DNA of 7,959 bases from an uncultured Prevotella sp. (GTDB lineage Bacteria > Bacteroidota > Bacteroidia > Bacteroidales > Bacteroidaceae). The notes beneath the pieces were generated by a model, which was not told the origin of the DNA, searched no databases, and saw nothing but the letters and a program-made list of their open reading frames with translations. The position numbers and the translations under genes were made by a program. This document shows, one piece after another, positions 1-5,667 of the stretch. The stretch lies in NCBI GenBank assembly GCA_934190685.1, contig CAKPTK010000102.1, positions 1 to 7,959 on the forward strand, in the 5' to 3' direction. Position 1 is the first letter of the stretch. Each line of letters begins with the position of its first letter.

Positions 1-65
1 CTATTGACCCTACTCATATATCATGAAAGACAAAGAATGGCTAAAAAGAACAAAAGGCAAGAGAC

Positions 66-104
66 AAAAAACGGGATATTCTTGCCTTGAGCAACAATAT
101 CCCG
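66..104 (-). terminator. Intrinsic (Rho-independent) terminator of the operon
   Basis: On the minus strand a 9-bp perfect stem pairs CGGGATATT (positions 104-96) with AATATCCCG (80-72). After one C-C/G-G type mismatch the stem continues as TTGC/GCAA (94-91 with 85-82), closing on a 5-nt loop. Six T residues (71-66) follow the stem directly. This is a classic intrinsic terminator, 26 nt past the sigma-factor stop codon, so it marks the 3' end of the gene block. Read on the plus strand the hairpin is followed by GATAAAAGG, without a U-run, so it is probably not bidirectional. Confidence 0.9.
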
Positions 105-110
105 GATAAA

Positions 111-124
111 AGGAGAATACTCCT
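111..124 (-). repeat. Short 5-bp hairpin between sigma stop codon and terminator
   Basis: The inverted repeat AGGAG-AATA-CTCCT has a 5-bp stem and a 4-nt loop. It sits between the sigma-factor stop codon and the main terminator hairpin, with no U-run of its own. It might slightly protect the transcript 3' end, but a stem this short also arises readily by chance, so it is recorded as a structure without an assigned role. Confidence 0.3.
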
Positions 125-129
125 ACAGA

Positions 130-813
130 TTATTTCTTGTGCAGTTTACGAAGGGACTTGTCACGAATCTGTCTGACACGCTCGCGTTTCAGTCCCATCC
201 GCTCGCCAATCTCAGCCATGGTGAGGTGTTCGGCGCCAATGCCATAATAATAGGTCATCACTTGACGGGAACGGTCATCGAGAACAGCCAAACGCTTCTT
301 GACTGTCTCCAAATCGTTCTTCTCCATCAGTGTGGCATCGGGATGACGGGCATCGGGGTCAGCAAGAACACTCATCAAGGTGACACCCGACTTGCTGCCC
401 AACTGCTCATCAGTAGAGAGTGGACGACCTATCTTGCGTTCCAATAGTGTGTCGGCATCTTTCGGAATCTTATATAAAGAGGTCTGCTGGTCGATGGCTC
501 GCTCAATGGACTTGCGGATATAGGGGGTGGCAAAGACCACAAAACGCTTTTTCACCAGGGGAGTGAACTTTGCCGCAGCCTTGATTATACCAACATTTCC
601 TTCGGCTACAAGGTCGTTCATAGACAGTCCCTTGCCTTGATATTGGCGAGCCATGCTCACCACAAATTTAAGATTGGCAGTGACCAACTGGTCTTGAGCA
701 CGCCGACTGCCCTGGGCTATTTCCTCGGCAAGAGCCTGCTCTTTCTCGGGAGAGAGCAAGGACTGCTGCCCTATCTCGTCAAGATATGTATTGAGAGCGT
801 TGTTTTCCATCAT
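130..813 (-). CDS. Sigma-70 family RNA polymerase sigma factor, short RpoD-like paralogue
   Basis: This 227-residue protein is an RpoD-like sigma factor expected to bind core RNA polymerase and direct promoter recognition. Residues 4-35 match region 1.2 (YLDEIG...LL), 39-110 match region 2 (ANLKFVVSMA, GLSMNDLVAEGNVGIIKAA), and 167-226 match region 4 with its helix-turn-helix (TMAEIGERMGLKRERVRQIR). The linker, about 111-166, is too short for a normal region 3.0-3.1 but keeps a region 3.2-like stretch (PLSTDEQLGSKSGVTLMSVL). The promoter-melting segment is unusual: the two tryptophans of RpoD (W433, W434 in E. coli) are Pro97 and Tyr98. It is shorter than the roughly 286-residue Bacteroidetes primary RpoD, so it is probably an alternative, group-2-like factor. 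Two ATG codons are adjacent (813 and 810), so the protein may start one residue later. It is the last gene before the terminator, 17 nt after the C69 gene. No anti-sigma gene is adjacent inside the window. Confidence 0.93.
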   Translation of the reverse strand: MMENNALNTYLDEIGQQSLLSPEKEQALAEEIAQGSRRAQDQLVTANLKFVVSMARQYQGKGLSMNDLVAEGNVGIIKAAAKFTPLVKKRFVVFATPYIRKSIERAIDQQTSLYKIPKDADTLLERKIGRPLSTDEQLGSKSGVTLMSVLADPDARHPDATLMEKNDLETVKKRLAVLDDRSRQVMTYYYGIGAEHLTMAEIGERMGLKRERVRQIRDKSLRKLHKK

Positions 814-830
814 GATTTGTCTTTAGTTCT

Positions 831-2474
831 TTATTCTGCCGGAACGGCATATCTGTCACCGGTCTGCTTGACCAATTCACGGGCCACAGCCTCGGGGAAG
901 CCCGGACGCTTCACCGCCACCCCAATACCGGTGGCAGTGCGCTCAAACTTACCGTCTTTCTCGGGTTTGACAGCCATGTCGTTGTACTTCACAATCATGT
1001 AGATGGCCAGCTGCTTCCAACGGGCAAGCATTTGCTGGGCCTCGCTGTTGCTATAGTCGTTGAGGTATTTCACAGCCTTGGCAGGATCCTCACCGTAGAG
1101 ACGCTGGGCTTCTTTCTCCACCTCAGGTTGCTGGGTGAAATAGCGATGCTCGAGCGAATCGCGCACCTCACGCAAGGAGGGGAACATCAGCGAATAACGG
1201 GGATAGACCATGTTGCTCACCCAGTTACACACCCAATAGGCATTCTTGTCGGAGAATGTCACGGCATCGGCTCCCGGTGTGTTGTAGCATTCTGGTTGTA
1301 TGGTGTTGCCACAATAGATAGGTGTGTAGGCGACCATGTTGCCGTCGTCATTGCCAAACCACAACACACCACCGATTTGCCGGGGAAGCCAGGAACGAAG
1401 TTGGGCGACATAGGAGAAACCTGTCTGCTGGGTGCTTGTCGGACGTTCATTGAAATACTGTTTGCCATCCACCTTATACATAAGCGGTGTCGGACGATAG
1501 GGCATCTGCCAGACACCTTGACCGAGGTCTTTGTCGAGAGACAGCGCCGTACCCTCATAATGGTCGCGCATGCAGGCTTCCACCTCTTGGACGCTCACCT
1601 TGTGATCGGGAACAATCCAAAGGGGCATCTGCTCTGCATTGGGGTCCTTGCCCTCAGCCCAAGGCAAATAGCGGTCAAAACCCTTGGCGAAATGGCGGAA
1701 GAAACTCCACACACGGGCCTCGCAGAATCTACGACCGGAGAAATCGGCCTTGGCATAGGTGGCCTGCCAGTCAAAATCCTTGTCACTACCTGTATACCAA
1801 CCTTTACTGCGAGCAAATTTCACAACGTCCTTTGCATAAAGCACGTTGTTCTTGTCATACTGCATGAACTTGCGGATGCGACTTTGGTTGGCATGAGCAC
1901 AGATGGCTTCATCCGGAATACGGACAGCCACCCATACAGCGCCCTTGCTGCCAGGTCCCTTGCCCATCATCTCCATAATCCAAGCCTCGTTGGGGTCACA
2001 GATGGTGAAGGTCTCACCCTCGCTGTTGTAACCGTATTTCTCAACAAGAGAAGTCATAATCTTGATGGCCTCACGAGCGGTCTTCGAACGTTGAAGAGCG
2101 ACATAAATCAAAGAGCCATAGTCCATTATGCCCGTAGAGTCAACCATTTCTTCACGGCCTCCATAGGTAGTTTCACCAATAGACACTTGATATTCGTTGA
2201 TGTTGCCAATAACATTATAGGTCACAGGTGCTTCAGGAATCTCTCCATGATACTCCTTGGTGTCCCAATCTACAATCTTACGCATTTCGCCCTTGGCGTG
2301 AGTGCCGGCTGGGAAATGACAAAGACCGATGAACATACCATAGTCATCGGCATTGTAACTGCAAATTACAGAGCCGTCGGCTGAGGCTTTCTTGCCGACG
2401 ATAAAATTGGTGCAGGCTTCTGCATAGGCAGCAATGCCCAGCATAAGCGCTGCCAAGAATGTCTTCTTCATCAT
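831..2474 (-). CDS. Secreted C69-family dipeptidase (N-terminal nucleophile hydrolase)
   Basis: This protein of about 547 residues matches peptidase family C69 (PepD-like dipeptidases, MEROPS clan PB). These enzymes use an N-terminal Cys, exposed by processing, as the nucleophile to cleave dipeptides. A signal peptide spans residues 1-20 (MMKKTFLAALMLGIAAYAEA). It is followed directly by Cys21 in the family motif CTNFIVGK, and then by ASADGSVICSYNADD. Other family hallmarks are WIMEMMGKGPGSKGAVWVA and IPDEAICAHANQSRIRKF. Signal peptidase I cleavage at AEA|C would itself generate the catalytic N terminus, so the enzyme should act outside the cytoplasm, in the periplasm or beyond. AEAC is a poor lipobox, so lipidation of this Cys is unlikely. 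I chose the ATG at 2474 because it overlaps the nadC stop (TGATG). An ATG at 2471 is equally possible, and an in-frame TTG at 2483 seems too early. Substrate specificity cannot be read from the sequence; a role in peptide nutrition is inferred. Confidence 0.93.
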   Translation of the reverse strand: MMKKTFLAALMLGIAAYAEACTNFIVGKKASADGSVICSYNADDYGMFIGLCHFPAGTHAKGEMRKIVDWDTKEYHGEIPEAPVTYNVIGNINEYQVSIGETTYGGREEMVDSTGIMDYGSLIYVALQRSKTAREAIKIMTSLVEKYGYNSEGETFTICDPNEAWIMEMMGKGPGSKGAVWVAVRIPDEAICAHANQSRIRKFMQYDKNNVLYAKDVVKFARSKGWYTGSDKDFDWQATYAKADFSGRRFCEARVWSFFRHFAKGFDRYLPWAEGKDPNAEQMPLWIVPDHKVSVQEVEACMRDHYEGTALSLDKDLGQGVWQMPYRPTPLMYKVDGKQYFNERPTSTQQTGFSYVAQLRSWLPRQIGGVLWFGNDDGNMVAYTPIYCGNTIQPECYNTPGADAVTFSDKNAYWVCNWVSNMVYPRYSLMFPSLREVRDSLEHRYFTQQPEVEKEAQRLYGEDPAKAVKYLNDYSNSEAQQMLARWKQLAIYMIVKYNDMAVKPEKDGKFERTATGIGVAVKRPGFPEAVARELVKQTGDRYAVPAE

Positions 2475-3325
2475 CAGTCGCAAGCCTTAAAACTCATATC
2501 CAAACCCTTGACAGAGTGGGTCAACGCACCGACTGACACGAAGTCCACACCAGCCTCGGCATAGTCACGAATAGTGTCAAGCGTAATGCCGCCACTAGAC
2601 TCTGTCTCATATTTTCCACCTATCATCTCAACAGCCTTTTTAGTGTCTGCCACCGTGAAGTTGTCAAGCATAATGCGGTTGACGCCGCCACAATTGAGCA
2701 CACGCTGCAACTCATCAAAATTGCGCACTTCAATCTCAATCTTGAGATCCAAGCCTTTCTGCTTCAGATACTCATGGCAACGGTTGATGGCGCTCTCTAT
2801 CCCCCCGGCGAAGTCGATATGATTGTCTTTCAGCAAAATCATGTCGAACAAGCCGATGCGATGGTTCATGCCACCGCCAATCTTCACAGCCTGCTTCTCC
2901 AACATACGCATGCCCGGTGTAGTCTTGCGGGTATCCAACACATGGGTATGGGTACCCTTCAGTCGGTCCACGTAAACGGCGGTCATCGTGGCGATGCCGC
3001 TCATGCGTTGCATGATGTTGAGCATTAAACGCTCTGTCTGGAGCAAGGAACGTATTTTGCCTGTGACAATCATGGCAATGTCGCCCTTCTTTACACGGGC
3101 ACCGTCCTGGATGAGCACTTCCACTTGCATGGTCGGGTCGAAACGGTAGAACACACGTTTGGCCACTTCCACACCGGCTAGTACGCCGTCTTCCTTAATC
3201 AGAAGGTGGGACTTACCCATGGCACCCTCGGGAATGCAACAAAGGGTAGTATGATCTCCGTCGCCAATATCTTCAGCGAACGACAAGTCAATCAAACGAT
3301 CTTCAAGTTCATTTACACTTAACAT
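2474..3325 (-). CDS. nadC: Nicotinate-nucleotide pyrophosphorylase (quinolinate phosphoribosyltransferase)
   Basis: This cytosolic enzyme converts quinolinate and PRPP to nicotinate mononucleotide, CO2 and pyrophosphate, the third step of de novo NAD synthesis. At 283 residues it has normal length. Visible family signatures are the N-terminal EDIGDGDHTT (18-27), QTERLMLNIMQRMSG (96-110), DTRKTTPGMR (131-140), KIGGGMNHRIGLFDMILLKDNHI (148-170), the substrate-binding acidic strand IEIEV (196-200), MLDN (219-222), ESSGGI (242-247) and VSVGALTHS (263-271). Together they cover the mixed alpha/beta N-terminal domain and the C-terminal barrel, with no missing key residue noticed. The ATG at 3325 follows the upstream stop by 10 nt, with a purine-rich GGAAG before it. 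nadA and nadB, often close to nadC in bacteria, are not in the window. The stop codon overlaps the next start by one base, indicating co-translation with the C69 gene. Confidence 0.97.
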   Translation of the reverse strand: MLSVNELEDRLIDLSFAEDIGDGDHTTLCCIPEGAMGKSHLLIKEDGVLAGVEVAKRVFYRFDPTMQVEVLIQDGARVKKGDIAMIVTGKIRSLLQTERLMLNIMQRMSGIATMTAVYVDRLKGTHTHVLDTRKTTPGMRMLEKQAVKIGGGMNHRIGLFDMILLKDNHIDFAGGIESAINRCHEYLKQKGLDLKIEIEVRNFDELQRVLNCGGVNRIMLDNFTVADTKKAVEMIGGKYETESSGGITLDTIRDYAEAGVDFVSVGALTHSVKGLDMSFKACD

Positions 3326-3335
3326 AATTTCTTCC

Positions 3336-3557
3336 TTATATTTGTTTTAAAAGTTTTCCTTCATGCCAGGCTTGCAGAAAGCCTTCTTCGTTGCGTTTCA
3401 ACTCGATAGTTCCTCCAAGCCATTCTGTAAGAGGCAGTTCGTCAGTAAACGTGTAGTAGTTCACCACCCTATCCTCCTCTATTTCCACTACGCATTGTTT
3501 CAATGTTCCGTTCTCGGTAACAACATAGTGGACTCCTACTCTTCTCAGTTCTTCCAT
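3336..3557 (-). CDS. Small conserved-looking protein of unknown function (73 aa)
   Basis: I do not recognise a named family. The 73-residue product starts MEELRRVGVHYVVTENGTLK and has alternating hydrophobic stretches suggesting beta strands: VHYVV (9-13), CVVEIEEDRVVNYYTF (22-37) and GGTIELK (48-54). It also contains ELPLTEWLGG (40-49). There is no signal peptide, membrane segment or cysteine motif, and it contains a single Cys, so a small cytosolic protein is expected. It is probably real: it fills the space between the DUF4296 gene (26 nt upstream) and nadC (10 nt downstream), leaving no excess gap, and it starts with ATG. The opening, strand-NG-strand, loosely resembles the small N-terminal beta segment of amidohydrolase-like proteins, but no metal-binding catalytic domain follows and I would not infer that activity. 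Confidence 0.75.
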   Translation of the reverse strand: MEELRRVGVHYVVTENGTLKQCVVEIEEDRVVNYYTFTDELPLTEWLGGTIELKRNEEGFLQAWHEGKLLKQI

Positions 3558-3583
3558 AACAAGTGTTTCTTCGGTTTTCTATG

Positions 3584-4531
3584 TCATCGAACCAACGGAC
3601 GTCCGTCATTTTTCGGAGGCAGCGCATTCTCCTGCACAGGGCCATCGACCCTGTCAGGAGGCGTCGGAGGCGCCGCACCGCGCACACTGTCCGACACATG
3701 GGCATTGCGGAGAGAATCCGCAGGTTCGGCCTCTTCCTTGGGCTGCTCGGCTTGATGGACGCGGATCAGATTGATTTGTGTGATAAACATCAACCGCAGT
3801 GTTGTGACGGATGTAGACTCCATACTCTTGGACAATACGAAATAGCCCTTCACTTCCTTGATACCTAAGTTGGCGTCATTGTTGACGACCACCGTCTGCT
3901 TCCCTTCTGAAGAGATGCGGGCAAGACTCGTCGCAACACTGTCGTTGTCAAAGACAACCGCAAGATAGGCGACACCTTCACGCATGCCATCCTGATAGAT
4001 AAACTGAGATTTGAAATTGAGGATGAAGCGGTCACCCTTATGGAAGGAGGAGTCTGCCTTTATATCAAATGAACAATGGTTGAACGGGGCATTGGGAGAG
4101 AGAACCATAGACTGCTCGCCCTTCCACACATTGGCGGTATCGCCATTCATCGTGAGGTCACCGAGACCGTTCACATCGTCTACCGAAGCTCCCAAGGACT
4201 GGGCCTCTGCGGAAAGACGCTTGGCCAAATTATCATAAATTCCTTTCAAGCGTTCTGTATGGCGTTGATAATAAACCATGGATGAATCAAATTCCGCCTC
4301 CGTGACACCATGTTTTTTGAGCACGGCTTCCCGAAAAGCCAACTGATACATGGCGCTGTTGATGCCACCTTCTCCATTCTTCTGCTGCGCCATACCCTGG
4401 GCCAGATGATAGTCGAAGAGGATATCCTCCATATCATGAGGCTGAATGTACTCTCGCGGAACTTGTGGTTTACAAGAGAACAAGGTACACAACAACAGAA
4501 ACAATGTCAACAACTTCCTCATATTTTCCAT
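3584..4531 (-). CDS. DUF4296-domain lipoprotein
   Basis: The 315-residue product is a predicted lipoprotein. Its signal sequence (residues 1-19, hydrophobic core LLTLFLLLCTLF) ends in the lipobox LFSC, with Cys20 as the lipidation site. Residues about 24-107 match DUF4296, an uncharacterised Bacteroidetes domain, in its pattern of MEDILFDYHLAQGMA, KKHGVTEAEFDSSMVYY and LKGIYDNLAKRL. Residues about 130-260 are rich in predicted beta strands (for example SFDIKADSSFHKGDRFILNF and KEVKGYFVLSK) and may form a separate sandwich domain. The tail, about 262-315, is rich in Pro, Glu and Asp and probably disordered. The residues after Cys20 (KPQV) lack the acidic cluster reported as a surface-export signal in Bacteroidetes, so a periplasm-facing location is more likely. 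The gene begins 1 nt after lspA, whose product should mature it. An internal ATG at codon 4 (MRKLL) is an alternative start. Its molecular function is unknown. Confidence 0.88.
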   Translation of the reverse strand: MENMRKLLTLFLLLCTLFSCKPQVPREYIQPHDMEDILFDYHLAQGMAQQKNGEGGINSAMYQLAFREAVLKKHGVTEAEFDSSMVYYQRHTERLKGIYDNLAKRLSAEAQSLGASVDDVNGLGDLTMNGDTANVWKGEQSMVLSPNAPFNHCSFDIKADSSFHKGDRFILNFKSQFIYQDGMREGVAYLAVVFDNDSVATSLARISSEGKQTVVVNNDANLGIKEVKGYFVLSKSMESTSVTTLRLMFITQINLIRVHQAEQPKEEAEPADSLRNAHVSDSVRGAAPPTPPDRVDGPVQENALPPKNDGRPLVR

Positions 4532-4532
4532 C

Positions 4533-5198
4533 TTATTTATCCGTCTTTTTATTGTTCTCTTTCTTCATAATATCCTTTGAGAAAGACATTTGTGACAATT
4601 GGTTGCGGAAAAACAACAATAAAGCCACCACCCCGACACTGATACAAGCATCGGCGAAATTGAAAATAGGACTGAAAAAGATAAATGGCTCACCGGCCTT
4701 AAAAGGCGCCCAAGCAGGATAAACGGTACGGATAATCGGGAAATAAAACATGTCGACAACTTTTCCCGTCAAGAAAGAGGAATAGCCATTGCCAAATCCC
4801 ACATAAGAGGCTACCGAATAAAAAGTGGATTCCGAGAAACACAGACCATAAAACACACTGTCGAAAATGTTGCCTGCCGCTCCCGCCATCACCATGGAAA
4901 GGCACGCTATATATCCCCACGAAGCTTTCCGCTTGGAAAGCCGATGGATATAAATGCCTATGAAACAGACTGCCACAATACGCAACAGACTCAACACCAT
5001 TTTATTGATGAAGGTAATACCATAAGCCATTCCGTTATTTTCAACAAAACTAATGTAAAACCAATCGGCAATCTTAATATCCTCGCCGATGGACATGTGG
5101 GTCTTCACCCATATCTTGATGATTTGGTCAACAAGCAAGATGGCCACCACAAGGCAGGCCATCATGCTTCTTGACATCTTAATTTTCATTTTGTTCAT
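4533..5198 (-). CDS. lspA: Lipoprotein signal peptidase (signal peptidase II)
   Basis: This inner-membrane aspartyl protease cuts prolipoproteins before the lipid-modified Cys. The 221-residue protein has four hydrophobic segments at about 11-30, 66-86, 94-113 and 178-197. Family motifs are visible: D24 in LLVDQIIK, V52-ENNGMAYG-60 for VxNxGxAF, and AGAAGNIFDS (105-114) for GGxGNxxDR. The likely catalytic pair is D149 in GKVVDM and D183 in FNFAD, by alignment with D124 and D143 of the P. aeruginosa enzyme. It is longer than the usual 160-170 residues because of insertions between the DS motif and VVDM and between VVDM and FNFAD, which I associate with Bacteroidetes LspA. The start at 5198 overlaps the dksA-like stop by 4 nt (ATGA). 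Position directly after ileS and dksA recalls the ileS-lspA linkage seen in many bacteria. The C-terminal tail (KKENNKKTDK) is basic and probably cytoplasmic. Confidence 0.96.
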   Translation of the reverse strand: MNKMKIKMSRSMMACLVVAILLVDQIIKIWVKTHMSIGEDIKIADWFYISFVENNGMAYGITFINKMVLSLLRIVAVCFIGIYIHRLSKRKASWGYIACLSMVMAGAAGNIFDSVFYGLCFSESTFYSVASYVGFGNGYSSFLTGKVVDMFYFPIIRTVYPAWAPFKAGEPFIFFSPIFNFADACISVGVVALLLFFRNQLSQMSFSKDIMKKENNKKTDK

Positions 5199-5575
5199 TT
5201 CTTTCTTGACTGCTTTGAAGCCACACTCAGGGTTGCGTGGGGCACAATGCGGAGACGCTCTTTTGGAATGAGCTCACCTGTCATTCTGTCTATACCATAG
5301 GTCTTGTTGGCTATTCGAACCAAGGCAGCCTCCAAGCCTTGAATAAATTTCTGCTGACGCCCAGCCAACTGAATCAGTTCTTCCTTCGACTGGGTGGCAC
5401 TGCCCTCTTCCAACACCTTATAGGTAGGTGAGGTGTCATCGGTGTCATTACCGTCGGCATTCATCAGCTGCCGCATCATGGAATCATAATCACGGCGTGC
5501 AAGCCGTAACTTCTCATTTATAATCGCGCGGAACTCCTCAAGTTCCTCATCGCTGTAACGTGTCTTCTCGCTCAT
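5195..5575 (-). CDS. DksA/TraR-family RNA polymerase-binding protein lacking zinc-finger cysteines
   Basis: This 126-residue protein belongs to the DksA/TraR family, whose members enter the RNA polymerase secondary channel and adjust transcription initiation, often with ppGpp. Residues about 5-38 and 60-92 would form the two helices of the coiled coil. The acidic turn ADGNDTDDTSP (40-50) is at the tip, where DksA carries its functional Asp residues. The C-terminal fold follows the family pattern YG-x-C-x-x-C-G...P-x-A-x-x-C-x-x-C, but all four ligands are replaced: D96, T99, S117 and S120. The protein has no cysteine at all. Bacteroidetes homologues are already reduced at this site. The start is the ATG at 5575 (MSEKTRYSDEELEEF). 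An upstream in-frame TTG at 5629 lies inside a hairpin loop and would add an unconserved leader. It overlaps lspA by 4 nt. Whether it acts like DksA or in another role is unknown. Confidence 0.9.
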   Translation of the reverse strand: MSEKTRYSDEELEEFRAIINEKLRLARRDYDSMMRQLMNADGNDTDDTSPTYKVLEEGSATQSKEELIQLAGRQQKFIQGLEAALVRIANKTYGIDRMTGELIPKERLRIVPHATLSVASKQSRKK

Positions 5576-5612
5576 AATCAGATTTGTTTGGTTTAGTAAA
5601 GTTAGTAATATA

Positions 5613-5656
5613 TTTCCCGACACGCCCAAGTTGTAAAAGATGCGCGTGTCGGGAAA
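5613..5656 (-). repeat. 13-bp perfect inverted repeat between ileS and the dksA-like gene
   Basis: TTTCCCGACACGC (5613-5625) pairs perfectly with GCGTGTCGGGAAA (5644-5656), leaving an 18-nt loop. It lies in the 92-nt gap, 11 nt after the ileS stop and 37 nt before the dksA-like start. The 13-bp stem is far stronger than expected by chance. On the minus strand the stem is followed by TATATTACTAAC, not a U-run, so it does not look like an efficient intrinsic terminator. It could be a partial terminator, an RNase-processing or stabilising hairpin that separates ileS from downstream genes, or a dyad operator. The sequence alone does not decide. Confidence 0.75.
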
Positions 5657-5667
5657 ATAGGATTGTA

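Noticed and set aside
23..109. Plus-strand 28-codon open frame beginning ATGAAAGACAAAGAATGG
   Set aside because: It runs through the terminator hairpin, is short and lysine-rich because of the A-rich spacer, and shows no ribosome site or promoter.
502..570. Possible frameshift in the sigma gene around KFTPLVKKRF
   Set aside because: The reading frame is continuous and recognisable on both sides with the same length as the RpoD alignment, so substitution rather than frameshift explains the difference.
1032..2384. Plus-strand open frame of 450 codons antisense to the C69 peptidase gene
   Set aside because: It lies wholly inside a clearly coding minus-strand gene, its translation shows no recognisable domain, and such long shadows arise from codon bias in the true frame.
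3312..3344. Plus-strand TATATTTG with upstream TTTA, resembling a Bacteroidetes promoter antisense to the operon
   Set aside because: An exact TAnnTTTG is expected several times by chance in a window this size, the -33 is imperfect, and no plus-strand gene follows.
5045..5052. Minus-strand TAGTTTTG inside lspA, an exact -7 element
   Set aside because: There is no TTTG at the required distance upstream and the site is within coding sequence, consistent with chance.
5576..5629. Upstream TTG start giving the DksA-like protein an 18-residue leader
   Set aside because: The TTG lies in the hairpin loop, the leader has no family resemblance, and the ATG at 5575 matches the N terminus I expect for the family.
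5597..5630. Possible Bacteroidetes-type promoter before the dksA-like gene (TAACTTTA as -7, CTTG as -33)
   Set aside because: The -7 matches only 5 of the 6 fixed positions, the -33 matches 3 of 4, the spacing is 22 nt instead of about 19-21, and the elements overlap the hairpin. The evidence is too weak to annotate.
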